64,000 nucleotides of DNA from Sinorhizobium fredii USDA 205 (GCF_001461695.1 NZ_AUTC01000157.1:124001-188000), one strand, 5' to 3'; shown: positions 1 through 9,259, numbered from the stretch's first letter. Notes: a model not told the origin generated them from the letters alone. Made by a program: numbers and translations.

Positions 1-747
1 CGGCAGCATCGGTTGGACCGGAGCCGCCGGGGCGCCCCCAGTTTCGATCACCGCCAACTCGCGCACCAGCCCATCGGGACCCAATGCGCTCAGAAGATCG
101 AGCTGGCTTGCCCGCGAGCGAGCCGCGCGCCGGTCGGCAAGATTGATGATCTCGCCCTGACCCCGCCCCTCGATCGCCGCATGCGGCGAATTGACGAAGC
201 TTTCCAGACCCTCGGAAAGCCAATGATAACGTCTCGCCTGCCGCCGGTCGCCGTTCATGCCCTGCTGGACGACGACCCACTTCGCATCGCCGGAGACGAT
301 GAAGCCGTGGAGATAAAGGTCGAAGCCGTCCTGAACGGCGGCACTGTCGACTTTGGCGACGAGGCGGCTCGCTTCGGCAAGCCTCGCGCCGTCGAAACCG
401 ATGCGGTCGCCGATCGACACAAGTTCGCCCGGCGTCTTGCGGGAGTGCTGGCCACGGCCGCCGCAGACGTGAATGCCGAGTTCGCCCGAAAGCGGCGTGA
501 GGCCGCGCTTCAAGGCGCCGATCACGCTGGTGGTGATCCCCGACGAATGCCAGTCCATGCCCATGACCGCGCCGAAGGACTGGAACCAGAACGGGTGGGC
601 AAGCCGCCTCAGGAATTCGTCGCGTCCGTAATGGTGGACGATAGCCTCGGTGATCAGCGTGCCGAGGCGTGTCATGCGGTCGCCGAGCCATCTCGGAACC
701 CGTCCGCCATGCAGCGGTAGATCCGCATTGCCTGCTCGTTGCGCCAT
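1..747 (-). CDS. DUF763 family protein (3' end beyond window)
   Basis: The visible 249 residues begin MAQRAGNADLPLHGGRVP and continue with GRDEFLRRL, HPFWFQSFGAVMGMDWHSSG and VCGGRGQHSRKTPGEL, the conserved pattern of the DUF763 family, whose biochemical function is not established. The frame stays open to base 1, so the C-terminus lies outside the window. The ATG at 747 is chosen because the translation matches the family from residue 2. The gene is divergent from the DNA glycosylase that starts near 898. Members often occur near DNA-repair genes in rhizobia, and here a glycosylase and a DNA ligase follow, but a repair role is only inferred. Confidence 0.85.
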   Translation of the reverse strand, partial: MAQRAGNADLPLHGGRVPRWLGDRMTRLGTLITEAIVHHYGRDEFLRRLAHPFWFQSFGAVMGMDWHSSGITTSVIGALKRGLTPLSGELGIHVCGGRGQHSRKTPGELVSIGDRIGFDGARLAEASRLVAKVDSAAVQDGFDLYLHGFIVSGDAKWVVVQQGMNGDRRQARRYHWLSEGLESFVNSPHAAIEGRGQGEIINLADRRAARSRASQLDLLSALGPDGLVRELAVIETGGAPAAPVQPMLP

Positions 748-897
748 TGTCTTCGGTCCTTCTTCTACAGTCTCGACGGCAGACTACATGCTTCAGATGT
801 TCGCGGAAAGTTCTCAGTGGCTGCGCAAGGAATCCCGGGTACAACACTGGCGAGCGTAAGGTATGAGCCTATATCACCGACCGAGGAGTTCCGCCGA

Positions 898-1446
898 TTG
901 AATTGGGATGACAGCTTCTTTGCTCGTGACGCCGTCGCGGTCGCGGCGGACCTGATCGGTGCCGAATTCGCCGTTTCCGGCGTCGGCGGCATCATCATTG
1001 AGACGGAAGCCTATCTTCCCGACGATGCGGCCTCCCACAGTTTCGCCGGTGCGACCAACCGCAATCGCTCGATGTTCGGCCCGCCGGGCCATGCCTATGT
1101 CTATCTGTCCTACGGCCTTCACTGGTGCCTGAATTTCGTCTGCCTGCCCGGCAGCGCCGTGCTCATCCGCGCGATCGAGCCGAGATGGGGGCTGGAGACG
1201 ATGCAGGAGCGGCGCGGCGTTTCGCAGGACCGACTGCTTTGTTCCGGCCCGGGCCGGGTCGGTCAGGCCTTGGCGATCGGCAAAGCAGAAGACGGCCTGC
1301 CCCTCGGTCGTGAACCCTTTCGACTGAGCCCGCCGGCCAAACGGCTGCCGCTTTCCTCCGGCTTCCGCGTCGGGATTTCCAAGGCTGTCGAGCACCCATG
1401 GCGCTTCGGGCTGAAGAATTCGCCCTTCCTCAGCCGCAAGTTCTAG
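898..1446 (+). CDS. mpg: DNA-3-methyladenine glycosylase (AAG/Mpg family)
   Basis: This base-excision repair enzyme removes alkylated purines such as 3-methyladenine by hydrolysing the N-glycosidic bond. The translation carries the AAG family blocks in order: FFARDAVAVAADLIGAEF, IIIETEAY with the catalytic Glu, HSFAGATNRNRSMFGPPGH, AYVYLSYGLHWCLNFVC, VLIRAIEP and LCSGPGRVGQALAI. The frame is open back to a TTG at 739, but that would overlap the divergent DUF763 gene and add non-conserved residues. The TTG at 898 has GAGGAG nine bases upstream and starts just before the conserved FFARD block, giving 182 residues, so it is preferred. The 3' end faces the ligase gene with only 8 bases between them. 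Confidence 0.88.
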   Translation: MNWDDSFFARDAVAVAADLIGAEFAVSGVGGIIIETEAYLPDDAASHSFAGATNRNRSMFGPPGHAYVYLSYGLHWCLNFVCLPGSAVLIRAIEPRWGLETMQERRGVSQDRLLCSGPGRVGQALAIGKAEDGLPLGREPFRLSPPAKRLPLSSGFRVGISKAVEHPWRFGLKNSPFLSRKF

Positions 1447-1454
1447 CGTCAGGA

Positions 1455-2558
1455 TCAACTGCTTCGCCGCGGCTCGATCTGCTCATAGGTACATTGGCGT
1501 GGATCCTTGTCCGGACGCCAGCGCATCAGTTTCGTGCCATGGCGAAAGCGACGGCTGCTGACCTGATCAAACCTCACCTCGACCACCAGCTCCGGACGGA
1601 CCGGTTCCCATTTGGCGCTGCGCTCCGTGCTCCAGCGGCTCGGACCGCCGGGTGCCTTGCCGGTGAAGCCGGGCGGCTCCCGCAATGCCTCAAGCCGACG
1701 CGTCAACGTGGGCCGTTCCTTGTCGGAAATTGTGGCGGTGAAGCCCACATGATTGAGCGTCCCGTCCGTGCCGTAAAGGCCAAGCAGGAGGGAGCCGACC
1801 TCGACGCTGCCGCTCTCGTAACGGAAGCCACCTACGACACAATCAGCCGTCTTCAGACGTTTGACCTTCACCATCGCGCGCTCGCCGCATTCGTAGGGCC
1901 TATCGCGCCGCTTGGCGACAACCCCATCGGTGGCGCCCGCTTCCCAAGAGGTGAGCCAGTGCTCGGCCTCCTGCCGGTCGAGCGTGAAGGACGAAAGCTC
2001 GAGCCTAAACTCAATGGCATTCTCGGCGGCAAAGGCTTCGAGTGACGCTCGCCGGATAGGAAGAGGCTTATCGGTCAGGATAACTCCCTTTGCGTCGACC
2101 AGCATGTCGAACAGGATGAGACGAGCCGGCGCTTGTTGCGAAAGCTTCTGAACGCGGCTTGCCGCCGGATGCAGGCGCATCTGCAGGGCGTCGAAGGAAA
2201 GACGCCCGTCGACTTCGATCACCAGCTCGCCATCGACGACGAATTGTGAGGCGCCTAGTTGCCGCAGCAGCGCGATAACCTCCGGGAAGAAGCGCCCGAG
2301 CGGCTTGCCGGATTTGGCCCTGAGATCGACCTCCTTCCCGGATTTGAAGGCAAGGCAGCGGAAGCCGTCCCATTTCGGTTCATACTGCCATGCGCCGTCG
2401 CTCGGGATTTCGGTAGCGGAGCGTGCCTCCATCGGCGCCGTGCTGACCGGCAAGGCGAAGCTACCGGCGGTTCCCCCTCCGTTGGTCGCCTTCGCCTTTG
2501 CGGTCAGGCGCGACGTCCCGGCCCCCTTGGTCGGTTTTCGGTGCGCGGGTGACGGCAT
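1455..2558 (-). CDS. ligC: ATP-dependent DNA ligase, LigC type
   Basis: This 367-residue ligase has an N-terminal basic, low-complexity tail of about 45 residues. The adenylation domain follows, with motif I EPKWDGFR (predicted AMP-accepting Lys62), then DGELV, FDML, DGVVAKRRDRPYECGERA and a motif V region MVKVKRLKTADCVVGG. The C-terminal OB-fold is about residues 235-360. There is no polymerase/primase or phosphoesterase domain, so it is a LigC-type enzyme rather than full LigD. These enzymes work in bacterial end-joining or base-excision repair side pathways. It lies 24 bases downstream of the catalase gene on the same strand, with GGGAG six bases before the ATG, so the two are probably co-transcribed. 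Confidence 0.9.
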   Translation of the reverse strand: MPSPAHRKPTKGAGTSRLTAKAKATNGGGTAGSFALPVSTAPMEARSATEIPSDGAWQYEPKWDGFRCLAFKSGKEVDLRAKSGKPLGRFFPEVIALLRQLGASQFVVDGELVIEVDGRLSFDALQMRLHPAASRVQKLSQQAPARLILFDMLVDAKGVILTDKPLPIRRASLEAFAAENAIEFRLELSSFTLDRQEAEHWLTSWEAGATDGVVAKRRDRPYECGERAMVKVKRLKTADCVVGGFRYESGSVEVGSLLLGLYGTDGTLNHVGFTATISDKERPTLTRRLEALREPPGFTGKAPGGPSRWSTERSAKWEPVRPELVVEVRFDQVSSRRFRHGTKLMRWRPDKDPRQCTYEQIEPRRSS

Positions 2559-2582
2559 CGTCCACTCCCTTACGGCCTTGAC

Positions 2583-4700
2583 CTACTTCAGCTTCACAGC
2601 AGGTTCTCTGGCCCAGACACGCAGCTTGCCGAGTTCCTTGAGGAAGGCGGCGACACTCGCGGCATTGGTGAGTTCGATCGTTCCCTCGTCGAGGGACTCG
2701 GCAATGCCTGCTCTCTGCATGAGAGGCAGCGCCGCTCCGGCGTAGCCGATGAATTTGCAGTGGGCGAAGGCGTCGGCCACGAAATCGCGGGCGGTCGCGA
2801 CGTCCACCAGATCGGCAACGGCCTCTGCAGACGGGAGAAGAACCACTGCGTCGTAGAGCACGGATGGGCCGCCATCGAGCATCTGGTGGGCTGCGACCCA
2901 CTTGCCGTCCGAGGCGGTGAAGCCGCCGACCTTCGGGGCGATCAGCTCGAACACGGCCTTCTCGTTAGTGACTGCCGCCGTGACTGCGTCAAGCAGCGTG
3001 GCATCGGCGCCCTCCGTTGCCAAGATGCCAAGTTTGCGGCCTTCGAAGCGCTTCGGACCGCGCTCGACAATACTGAGCGCCGGCGACGGATCGAGATCCT
3101 GTCGGGTCGCAACGGCGGCTTCAGCCGGCTTCGGCATTGTTTTCAAGCCGAGTGCATGACCAACCTTCTTACCGAGAGTCTCGTCGATGTTGAGGAGATG
3201 GGCAACCATGCGTTCGCGGATCACCGGCGTCTGCACCTTGCTCAACTCGAAGGTCAGGGCGTCGGCGATATGTCGCTGTTCGGGCGGCGTCTGGCTGATG
3301 AAGAACTGTCGGGCCTGGCTGTAGTGATCGGCGAAGCTCTCGGCTCGGATGCGAAGCTTCGGTCCTTGCTCTTCCGACGCGAAATGGCGGAAGCCCTTTG
3401 CAGGCGACTCGCGCGGCCCCTCGCCCCAGGAATTCGGCTGGTAGTTCACTCGTCCGACCGGATTGCGCATGGCCATATGGCCGTCCTGCTGGAAGTGCTG
3501 GAAGGGACATTTGGGCGCATTGATCGGCAGATGCGAGAAATTCGTACTGCCGAGCCGCTTCAACTGCGTGTCGAGATAGGAGAAGTTGCGTCCCTGCAGC
3601 AAAGGGTCGTCGCTGAAATCGATGCCCGGTGGCACGTTCTGCGTCATGAAGGCGACCTGTTCGGTTTCGGCGAAAAAATTGTCCGGCATCCGATCGAGAA
3701 CCAGCCGGCCGACCGGCTTCGGCGGCAGGACCTCCTCCGGAATGATCTTGGTCGGATCGAGAATGTCGAAGTCGAACTTGTCGGCGAACTTCTGGTCGAA
3801 GAGCTGTACCTGGAGCTCCCATTCCGGAAAGCTGCCCGACTGGATGGCTTCCCAAAGATCGCGGCGGTGGAAGTCGGGATCCGCACCGTTGATCTTGACG
3901 GCCTCGTTCCAGGCGACGGACTGGAGCCCGAGCTTCGGTTTCCAATGGAACTTGACGAAGGTCGACTCGTCCTTGGCATTGACGAAGCGGAAGGTGTGAA
4001 CGCCGAAGCCCTCCATGAAACGGAAGGAACGGGGGATAGCCCGGTCCGACATGACCCACATGACCATATGCATGCTTTCAGGCGTCAGGCTGATGAAGTC
4101 CCAGAAATTGTCATGCGCCGATTGCGCCTGGGGGAACTCCCGATCGGGCTCCGGCTTCACCGAATGAATGACATCGGGAAACTTGATCGCGTCCTGGATG
4201 AAGAAGACCGGGATGTTGTTGCCGACGAGGTCCCAATTGCCCTCCTGGGTGTAGATCTTCACCGCGAAACCGCGCACGTCGCGCGCAAGATCGGCGGAGC
4301 CCTTGCTGCCGGCGACCGTCGAGAAGCGCACGAAGGCAGGGGTCTTTTCGCCTGGCCGCTGGAACACGTCCGCCCGCGTATACGCGGCAAGCGATTCATA
4401 GGTCTCGAAGAAGCCGTGCGCGCCATAGCCGCGTGCGTGCACGACGCGCTCCGGGATACGCTCGTGGTCGAAGTGGAAGAGCTTTTCACGGAAATGGAAA
4501 TCCTCGATCAGTGTTGGGCCGCGCGCGCCGGCGCGCAGACTGTTCTGGTCGTCGGCCACCGGTCCGCCCTGCGCCGTCGTCAAGATGGGGGTGTCGCCTT
4601 CGGCAATCTGATGAAGTTCCCCACCGTTGCCGCGTGTTGCCTTCTGGTCATGGATGGTGGCCGGCTTTGAATTGTTCGGCACTGAGGGTTTCTTGGCCAT
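2583..4700 (-). CDS. katE: Large-subunit catalase (HPII/KatE class)
   Basis: This enzyme dismutates hydrogen peroxide to water and oxygen in the cytoplasm. The 705-residue length and the C-terminal flavodoxin/DJ-1-like domain (about 550-705, from GPKRFEGRKLGILATEGADA) define the large-subunit class. The catalase core shows RVVHARGYGAHG with distal His88, FVRFSTVAGSKGSADLARD, GNWDLVGNNIPVFFIQDA with the active-site Asn, and the proximal haem-ligand Tyr in RNFSYLDTQLKRLG. AAGGAG lies eight bases before the ATG. It heads a two-gene unit with the DNA ligase. The closest named relative I know is S. meliloti KatC. Pairing peroxide removal with DNA repair suggests stationary-phase or oxidative-stress expression, which is inference. 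Confidence 0.95.
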   Translation of the reverse strand: MAKKPSVPNNSKPATIHDQKATRGNGGELHQIAEGDTPILTTAQGGPVADDQNSLRAGARGPTLIEDFHFREKLFHFDHERIPERVVHARGYGAHGFFETYESLAAYTRADVFQRPGEKTPAFVRFSTVAGSKGSADLARDVRGFAVKIYTQEGNWDLVGNNIPVFFIQDAIKFPDVIHSVKPEPDREFPQAQSAHDNFWDFISLTPESMHMVMWVMSDRAIPRSFRFMEGFGVHTFRFVNAKDESTFVKFHWKPKLGLQSVAWNEAVKINGADPDFHRRDLWEAIQSGSFPEWELQVQLFDQKFADKFDFDILDPTKIIPEEVLPPKPVGRLVLDRMPDNFFAETEQVAFMTQNVPPGIDFSDDPLLQGRNFSYLDTQLKRLGSTNFSHLPINAPKCPFQHFQQDGHMAMRNPVGRVNYQPNSWGEGPRESPAKGFRHFASEEQGPKLRIRAESFADHYSQARQFFISQTPPEQRHIADALTFELSKVQTPVIRERMVAHLLNIDETLGKKVGHALGLKTMPKPAEAAVATRQDLDPSPALSIVERGPKRFEGRKLGILATEGADATLLDAVTAAVTNEKAVFELIAPKVGGFTASDGKWVAAHQMLDGGPSVLYDAVVLLPSAEAVADLVDVATARDFVADAFAHCKFIGYAGAALPLMQRAGIAESLDEGTIELTNAASVAAFLKELGKLRVWAREPAVKLK

Positions 4701-4812
4701 CGGGACGCTCCTTGATCGAGGAAGGGAATGCCACGAAACCTTGGTCGCCGAGGTTGGTTCCCCGGCGAGCCGAATTTTAGGGCGCTTGAGGGGTCGACTG
4801 CCTTCCCGCGCA

Positions 4813-5274
4813 TCAACCTTGATAGGTCCCGATCAGAGCTGCCTCTGCGATCCGGTGCTTGCGCGCCTCGGTCCAGGCCTGAACTGCCCCGACATCGTCC
4901 GAGATCGAGATATTGCGGGTGTTCAGTGCGGCAAGCTTGAAGTGATAGTGATGAACGCCCGTTCCCGCCGGCGGTTGCGGCCCGTCATAGCGGGCGTTGC
5001 CAAAGTCGTTCCTGATGAACTTGATGGCATGTTCCGGACCGGTATCGACGGCTTCAGGAAGCTCCGTCCAGTTGCCGGGAATGTTGACGATGGCGCAGTG
5101 CCGAAACACCCCCCGCACGGCGTCCGGATCCTCGACGATCAACGCAAAGCTCTGCGTTCCCTCGGGTGTACCCGTCCATTTCAGGGGCGGGAAGATGTTA
5201 TCGCCGAAGCGCGTGTATTTCTTCGGGATCGGCTGGCCTTCCGCGAAGGCGGGGCTCATCAAGCTGAATGTCAT
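4813..5274 (-). CDS. YbhB/YbcL family Raf kinase inhibitor-like (PEBP) protein
   Basis: This 153-residue protein belongs to the phosphatidylethanolamine-binding family. Visible family motifs are FGDNIFPPLKWTGTPEG, FALIVEDPDA (DPD ligand-binding motif), FRHCAIVNIPGN and YDGPQPPAGTGVHHYHF. The bacterial role is unclear. I see no convincing signal peptide. A GTG at 5277 and an ATG at 5274 are both possible; the ATG is preferred because AAGGAG is then seven bases upstream. The gene lies 112 bases upstream of katE on the same strand and is divergent from glgA. Confidence 0.9.
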   Translation of the reverse strand: MTFSLMSPAFAEGQPIPKKYTRFGDNIFPPLKWTGTPEGTQSFALIVEDPDAVRGVFRHCAIVNIPGNWTELPEAVDTGPEHAIKFIRNDFGNARYDGPQPPAGTGVHHYHFKLAALNTRNISISDDVGAVQAWTEARKHRIAEAALIGTYQG

Positions 5275-5477
5275 CACCTGTCTCCTTCATGTTGGGCACA
5301 TTGAACGAGCACGCGACCGGCTTGGATTGTACTCTCAAAGCGGATCGGTGTTGAGGTCGTTGGCAACGTCAGGTCCCAGAAAATGTCCCCGCAGCGTCCG
5401 TCATAAAAATTTCGTTTCCGGGACGGAACTTTGCGCGCGGGGTTTGTGTTGAAGGAAGTGCAAAGTGGGGCGGCGCT

Positions 5478-5493
5478 TGACCGGTATCGGTCA
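5478..5493. promoter_or_regulatory. Perfect dyad TGACCG-N4-CGGTCA upstream of glgA
   Basis: Two 6-base inverted arms are separated by GTAT, ending 24 bases before the glgA start codon, in the divergent intergenic region with the PEBP gene. The size and symmetry fit an operator for a dimeric regulator. No family-specific consensus was recognised, and the hairpin could instead act in the mRNA leader. Confidence 0.35.
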
Positions 5494-5517
5494 GCATGAA
5501 ATTTCCGGAAACGATCG

Positions 5518-6972
5518 ATGAACGTTCTCTCCGTAACGGCTGAGATATTCCCCTTGGTGAAAACCGGCGGGCTCGCGGATGTGGCCGGCTCGCTTCCCAA
5601 GGCATTGAAATCGCATGGAATTCGTATGCGCACGCTGGTGCCTGGCTATCGGTCCGTCATCGAATCCCTGGACGACGCTCAACCCGTTGCGCGCTATGAT
5701 AGTCTCTTTGGAGAAACCGCCACTCTCCTTGCCGGACGAGCCGCGGGGCTCGAGCTTTTCGTGCTCGATGCGCCGGGGTTCTTCTACAGGTCGGGCGGCC
5801 CCTACACCGATGAGCATGGGGTGGACTATCCGGACAACTGGAAGCGCTTCGCCTCTTTTTCCTTCGTTGCCTCGCAAATAGCAGGCGGCCTCGTTCAGCA
5901 CTGGCGACCGGATATCATTCACGCCCACGACTGGCATGCGGCCTTGAGCCTCGTCTATGTCAAATACGCATGCGAGGTGCAGGTCCCGCGCGTCCTGACC
6001 GTCCACAACATGGCTTTCCAGGGACAGTTCCCGGCCCATCTCTTCTCCGAACTCGGCTTGCCGAATGAGGCCTATTCCATCGAAGGGCTCGAATATTATG
6101 GCGATCTTGGATACCTCAAGGGCGGCCTGCAGGCCGCGGATGCCATCACCGTGGTCAGCCCTACCTATGCACGCGAGACCATGTCGCCGACCTTCGGGAT
6201 GGGTCTCGAGGGCGTCATGAATGCACGTCATGACGACGTGTTGGGCATCGTCAACGGAATAGACGTCGACGTTTGGGATCCTTCGGCGGATCCCTATATC
6301 GAGCATCGCTATTCAGCGAAAACACCTCTCCGGCGGCTGCCGAATCGCGAGGCGGTGCTCGATCTCTTCGGGTTGCCGCCGACGCCCGGCCCGGTCTTCG
6401 CCAGCATCAACAGGCTGACTTGGCAGAAGGGCATGGATCTTCTGGCAGCCGTCGTCGACGAGATCGTCGCCATGGAGGGCCGGCTGATCCTGCATGGAAA
6501 CGGTGATGCCGAAATCGAACACGCCTTCCTGGACGCCGCCCGGCGCTTCCCACGGCACATAGCCGTGAGGCTCGGCTATGAAGAACCGGTAGCCCATAAA
6601 ATCCATGCCGGGGCAGACGCCATGCTGGTGCCCTCGCGCTTCGAACCCTGCGGGCTGACGCAGCTCTATGCGCTCAGATACGGCTGCGTGCCGATCGTGG
6701 CGCGGACGGGCGGCCTCTCCGAAACGATCATCGACGCCAATGTCGCCGCCCTGCAGGCGCAGGCCGCCACGGGAATCCAATTCTCGCCGGTCGACGCGGC
6801 CGGATTGCGCCTGGCGCTGCGCCGCGCCCTGAAGCTCTACCGGCACCGGCGCATCTGGGAGGGGCTGCAGCGGCAGGGGATGAAGACGGACAGCTCCTGG
6901 CACCGCAGTGCGGCGAAGTATGCGGAGCTCTACGGCGATCTGACCGCGACCGACATGCGCTTGGCCGGTTAG
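5518..6972 (+). CDS. glgA: Glycogen synthase (ADP-glucose-dependent, GT5)
   Basis: The enzyme transfers glucose from ADP-glucose to the non-reducing end of alpha-1,4-glucan. The 484-residue protein has the N-terminal KTGGLADVAGSLPKAL nucleotide-sugar motif, HAHDWHA, a GT-B second half with NRLTWQKGMDLL, and the C-terminal EPCGLTQLYALRYGCVPIV and TGGLSETI block. All GT5 landmarks are present and the length is normal. The ATG follows an ACGATCG leader with GGAAA as a weak ribosome site. It stands alone, without glgB, glgC, glgP or pgm beside it, so it is probably a second, replicon-borne copy (glgA2-like). Confidence 0.95.
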   Translation: MNVLSVTAEIFPLVKTGGLADVAGSLPKALKSHGIRMRTLVPGYRSVIESLDDAQPVARYDSLFGETATLLAGRAAGLELFVLDAPGFFYRSGGPYTDEHGVDYPDNWKRFASFSFVASQIAGGLVQHWRPDIIHAHDWHAALSLVYVKYACEVQVPRVLTVHNMAFQGQFPAHLFSELGLPNEAYSIEGLEYYGDLGYLKGGLQAADAITVVSPTYARETMSPTFGMGLEGVMNARHDDVLGIVNGIDVDVWDPSADPYIEHRYSAKTPLRRLPNREAVLDLFGLPPTPGPVFASINRLTWQKGMDLLAAVVDEIVAMEGRLILHGNGDAEIEHAFLDAARRFPRHIAVRLGYEEPVAHKIHAGADAMLVPSRFEPCGLTQLYALRYGCVPIVARTGGLSETIIDANVAALQAQAATGIQFSPVDAAGLRLALRRALKLYRHRRIWEGLQRQGMKTDSSWHRSAAKYAELYGDLTATDMRLAG

Positions 6973-7118
6973 CACGGGCTGGGATTCTCCAACCGCTCGA
7001 CTGACGCGATCCGCGCGATCTGACGCCTCATTCGCACGCTGATGAATTGATCAAGAGAGAGGCATGGATTGCGGCGCCGGAATGTGCCAATGGCAGCGCA
7101 CTCCACGAGGACTCCGCC

Positions 7119-8027
7119 ATGGCCGTCGAGATAGCACCCGCCGTATCCACCGCATCAAACGCCGCCCGCACGGGCGTACTGGTCATGCTCTTGGGCATGC
7201 TCATGTTTTCGCTCAACGACGTCATGGGCAAGTGGCTGGTGGCGACCTACTCGGTCGGCCAGGTGGTGCTGATCCGCAGCCTTGCCGCGGCGATCCTGCT
7301 TGTCCCCTTTCTCTGGGTCAACGGCCCGAAGAAGCTTCTCGCCCTGGAGCGGCCCGGGCTCCAGCTTGTCCGCGTCGTCGCTTCTACGGCGGAGGTTTTC
7401 GCCTTCTATTTCGCGGTCGTCTACCTGCCGCTTGCCGATGTCATGACCTATTGGCTGGCAGCTCCGATCTATGTGGCGGCCGCTTCTCCGCTCCTGTTGA
7501 AAGAGCATGTCGGCTGGCGGCGCTGGACGGCGATCGCCATCGGTTTCGTCGGCGTCATCGTCGCGCTCGAACCTTCGTCTGAGGCCTTTACCCTGCCGGC
7601 GCTGATTTCGATCCTCGGCAGCTTCTGCTTCGCCGTCATGATGGTGTCGGGGCGCTCGCTGCGCGGCACGCCGGATACGACGCTCGCCTTCTGGCAGCTC
7701 GTCGGGGCGGCACTTGTCGGGCTCCTCTGGGCACCGTTTGACTGGACGCCGCCGAAGCCTCTCGATACGGCGCTTCTCTGCCTGCTCGGCGTCGTCGCCA
7801 TGATCGCCCATGTTCTCGTCAACCGGGCACTAAAGCTTGCCGATGCCGCGACGGTCGCGCCGCTTCAATACACCCTACTCTTTTGGGCGATCATCTTCGG
7901 CTGGCTGATCTTCGGCGACACGCCGCGCCTGTCGATGGTGCTCGGCGCCGGGCTTATCGTCGCCTCCGGCCTCTTCATCTTTTTCCGCGAGCAGCAGCTC
8001 AAGCGGCAGGGGCGACTGAAGGCCTAG
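7119..8027 (+). CDS. DMT-superfamily transporter with two EamA domains
   Basis: This integral membrane protein of 302 residues has about ten hydrophobic segments in two EamA repeats, from LMFSLNDVMGKWLVATYS and from LISILGSFCFAVMMVSGRSL. Substrates of this family are metabolites such as amino acids, purines or drugs and cannot be predicted here. An upstream TTG at 7047 in the same frame lacks a ribosome site and would add a hydrophilic tail. The ATG at 7119 has GAGG about eight bases upstream and is preferred. It is a single-gene unit ending at a strong hairpin. Confidence 0.85.
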   Translation: MAVEIAPAVSTASNAARTGVLVMLLGMLMFSLNDVMGKWLVATYSVGQVVLIRSLAAAILLVPFLWVNGPKKLLALERPGLQLVRVVASTAEVFAFYFAVVYLPLADVMTYWLAAPIYVAAASPLLLKEHVGWRRWTAIAIGFVGVIVALEPSSEAFTLPALISILGSFCFAVMMVSGRSLRGTPDTTLAFWQLVGAALVGLLWAPFDWTPPKPLDTALLCLLGVVAMIAHVLVNRALKLADAATVAPLQYTLLFWAIIFGWLIFGDTPRLSMVLGAGLIVASGLFIFFREQQLKRQGRLKA

Positions 8028-8064
8028 CAGGAGCCTCACGTCCCCTCGATCGGCTACCGCGACC

Positions 8065-8086
8065 TCTCCCCGTTGTGGCGGGGAGA
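8065..8086. terminator. Bidirectional hairpin between convergent genes
   Basis: TCTCCCCG and CGGGGAGA form a perfect 8-base stem with a 6-base loop, between the transporter (ends 8027) and the oppositely oriented FAH hydrolase (ends 8125). It resembles the CTCTCCCCG-type palindromes common between rhizobial genes. There is no long U-run, so it may terminate weakly or act as an mRNA-stabilising repeat. Confidence 0.55.
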
Positions 8087-8124
8087 AGGGGGCATGCTGG
8101 GGCCGCAATCCCCGGTCCGCCAGA

Positions 8125-8964
8125 TCAGTCGTCGGCAAGCACGGTCTGTTTCTGCGTGCCGAGTCCCTCGATGCCGAGTTCGATGACGTCGCCGGGCTTC
8201 AAATATTGCGGCGGCTTGAAGCCCATGCCGACGCCGGGCGGCGTACCGGTCGAAATGATGTCGCCCGGATGCAGCGTCATGAACTGCGAAAGATAGCTGA
8301 CCAGATAGGCGACGCCATAGACCATCGTCTCGGTCGAGCCATTCTGCCTGGTGTCACCATTGACCTTCAGCCACATCGCGAGGTTTTGCGGATCGGCGAT
8401 CTCGTCGCGGGTGACGAGCCACGGACCGGTCGGACCGAAGGAGTCGCAGGACTTGCCCTTGGTCCACTGGCCCGAACGCTTCGTCTGGAAGTCGCGCTCC
8501 GAGACGTCGTTGATGACGCAATAGCCGGCGACATGGTCCATCGCTTCGGCTTGCGACACGTATTTGGCTTTCTTACCGATCACCACGCCGAGTTCGACTT
8601 CCCAGTCGGTTGCGACCGAGCCGCGCGGGATGATGACATTGTCGTTCGGACCGACGATTGCCGAAGTCGCCTTCATGAAGACGACCGGCTCCGGCGGTAC
8701 CTCGAGGCCGGATTCCGCCGCATGGTCCGCGTAGTTAAGGCCGATGCAGATAAACTTGCCACTACCGGCGACGCAGGCGCCGAGCCGAAGCGCGCCCTCG
8801 ACTATCGGGAGGCTCTCGATGTCGAGGCTGCGCGCCCAGCCGAAATCGGCGATCGTCGGACCGGCAATGTCGGCGATCACCGCCGAGAGATCGCGAATTC
8901 GGCCGGCACTATCCAGAACACCCGGCTTTTCTGCCCCTTCAGGCCCGTAACGCAACAACTTCAT
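8125..8964 (-). CDS. Fumarylacetoacetate hydrolase family protein
   Basis: This 279-residue protein carries the FAH fold. After an N-terminal domain beginning MKLLRYGPEGAEKPGVLD come ICIGLNYADHAAE, PVVFMKATSAIVGPND, WEVELGVVIGKKAKYV (acidic metal ligands), GYCVINDVSERDFQ and GDIISTGTPPGVGMG. Close relatives include 2-hydroxyhepta-2,4-diene-1,7-dioate isomerases and 2,4-diketo-3-deoxy-L-rhamnonate/fuconate hydrolases; the substrate here is not determined. The ATG at 8964 has GGAGGAG four bases upstream, so the longer frame reaching 9093 is not used. It is a monocistronic unit facing the EamA transporter. Confidence 0.9.
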   Translation of the reverse strand: MKLLRYGPEGAEKPGVLDSAGRIRDLSAVIADIAGPTIADFGWARSLDIESLPIVEGALRLGACVAGSGKFICIGLNYADHAAESGLEVPPEPVVFMKATSAIVGPNDNVIIPRGSVATDWEVELGVVIGKKAKYVSQAEAMDHVAGYCVINDVSERDFQTKRSGQWTKGKSCDSFGPTGPWLVTRDEIADPQNLAMWLKVNGDTRQNGSTETMVYGVAYLVSYLSQFMTLHPGDIISTGTPPGVGMGFKPPQYLKPGDVIELGIEGLGTQKQTVLADD

Positions 8965-9259
8965 TCTGCTCCTCCAAGCGGTCGAGACGAAAGACTGTGC
9001 CTGACAAACCAAAGGATGCGGTGGATGTAAAGTTGTTTCGCAAGTTGGCGGAAGAAAAGCGGTCGCAGGTCTAATCCGCAAATCAGGGATCACTTACAGC
9101 CCTGGTGCCGATACTGCCGGCCAGTTGGGCGGTACGCCCACATGCGCGCCGCGGCTACTGTCGTGCCGGCTGCCCGTCGCGCTCGCCATCATGTGTGTGA
9201 GTGCCAAAAAGAATACGCCAGCGCCTTGCACGACGGCGCATCGCCCCATCGACGAGACA

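Noticed and set aside
13..720. Plus-strand open frame at the left edge
   Set aside because: It is antisense to the DUF763 gene, whose minus-strand translation is clearly conserved.
2760..4670. Long open frame on the plus strand opposite katE
   Set aside because: It is the antisense shadow of the catalase gene in GC-rich DNA; no recognisable domain and no ribosome site.
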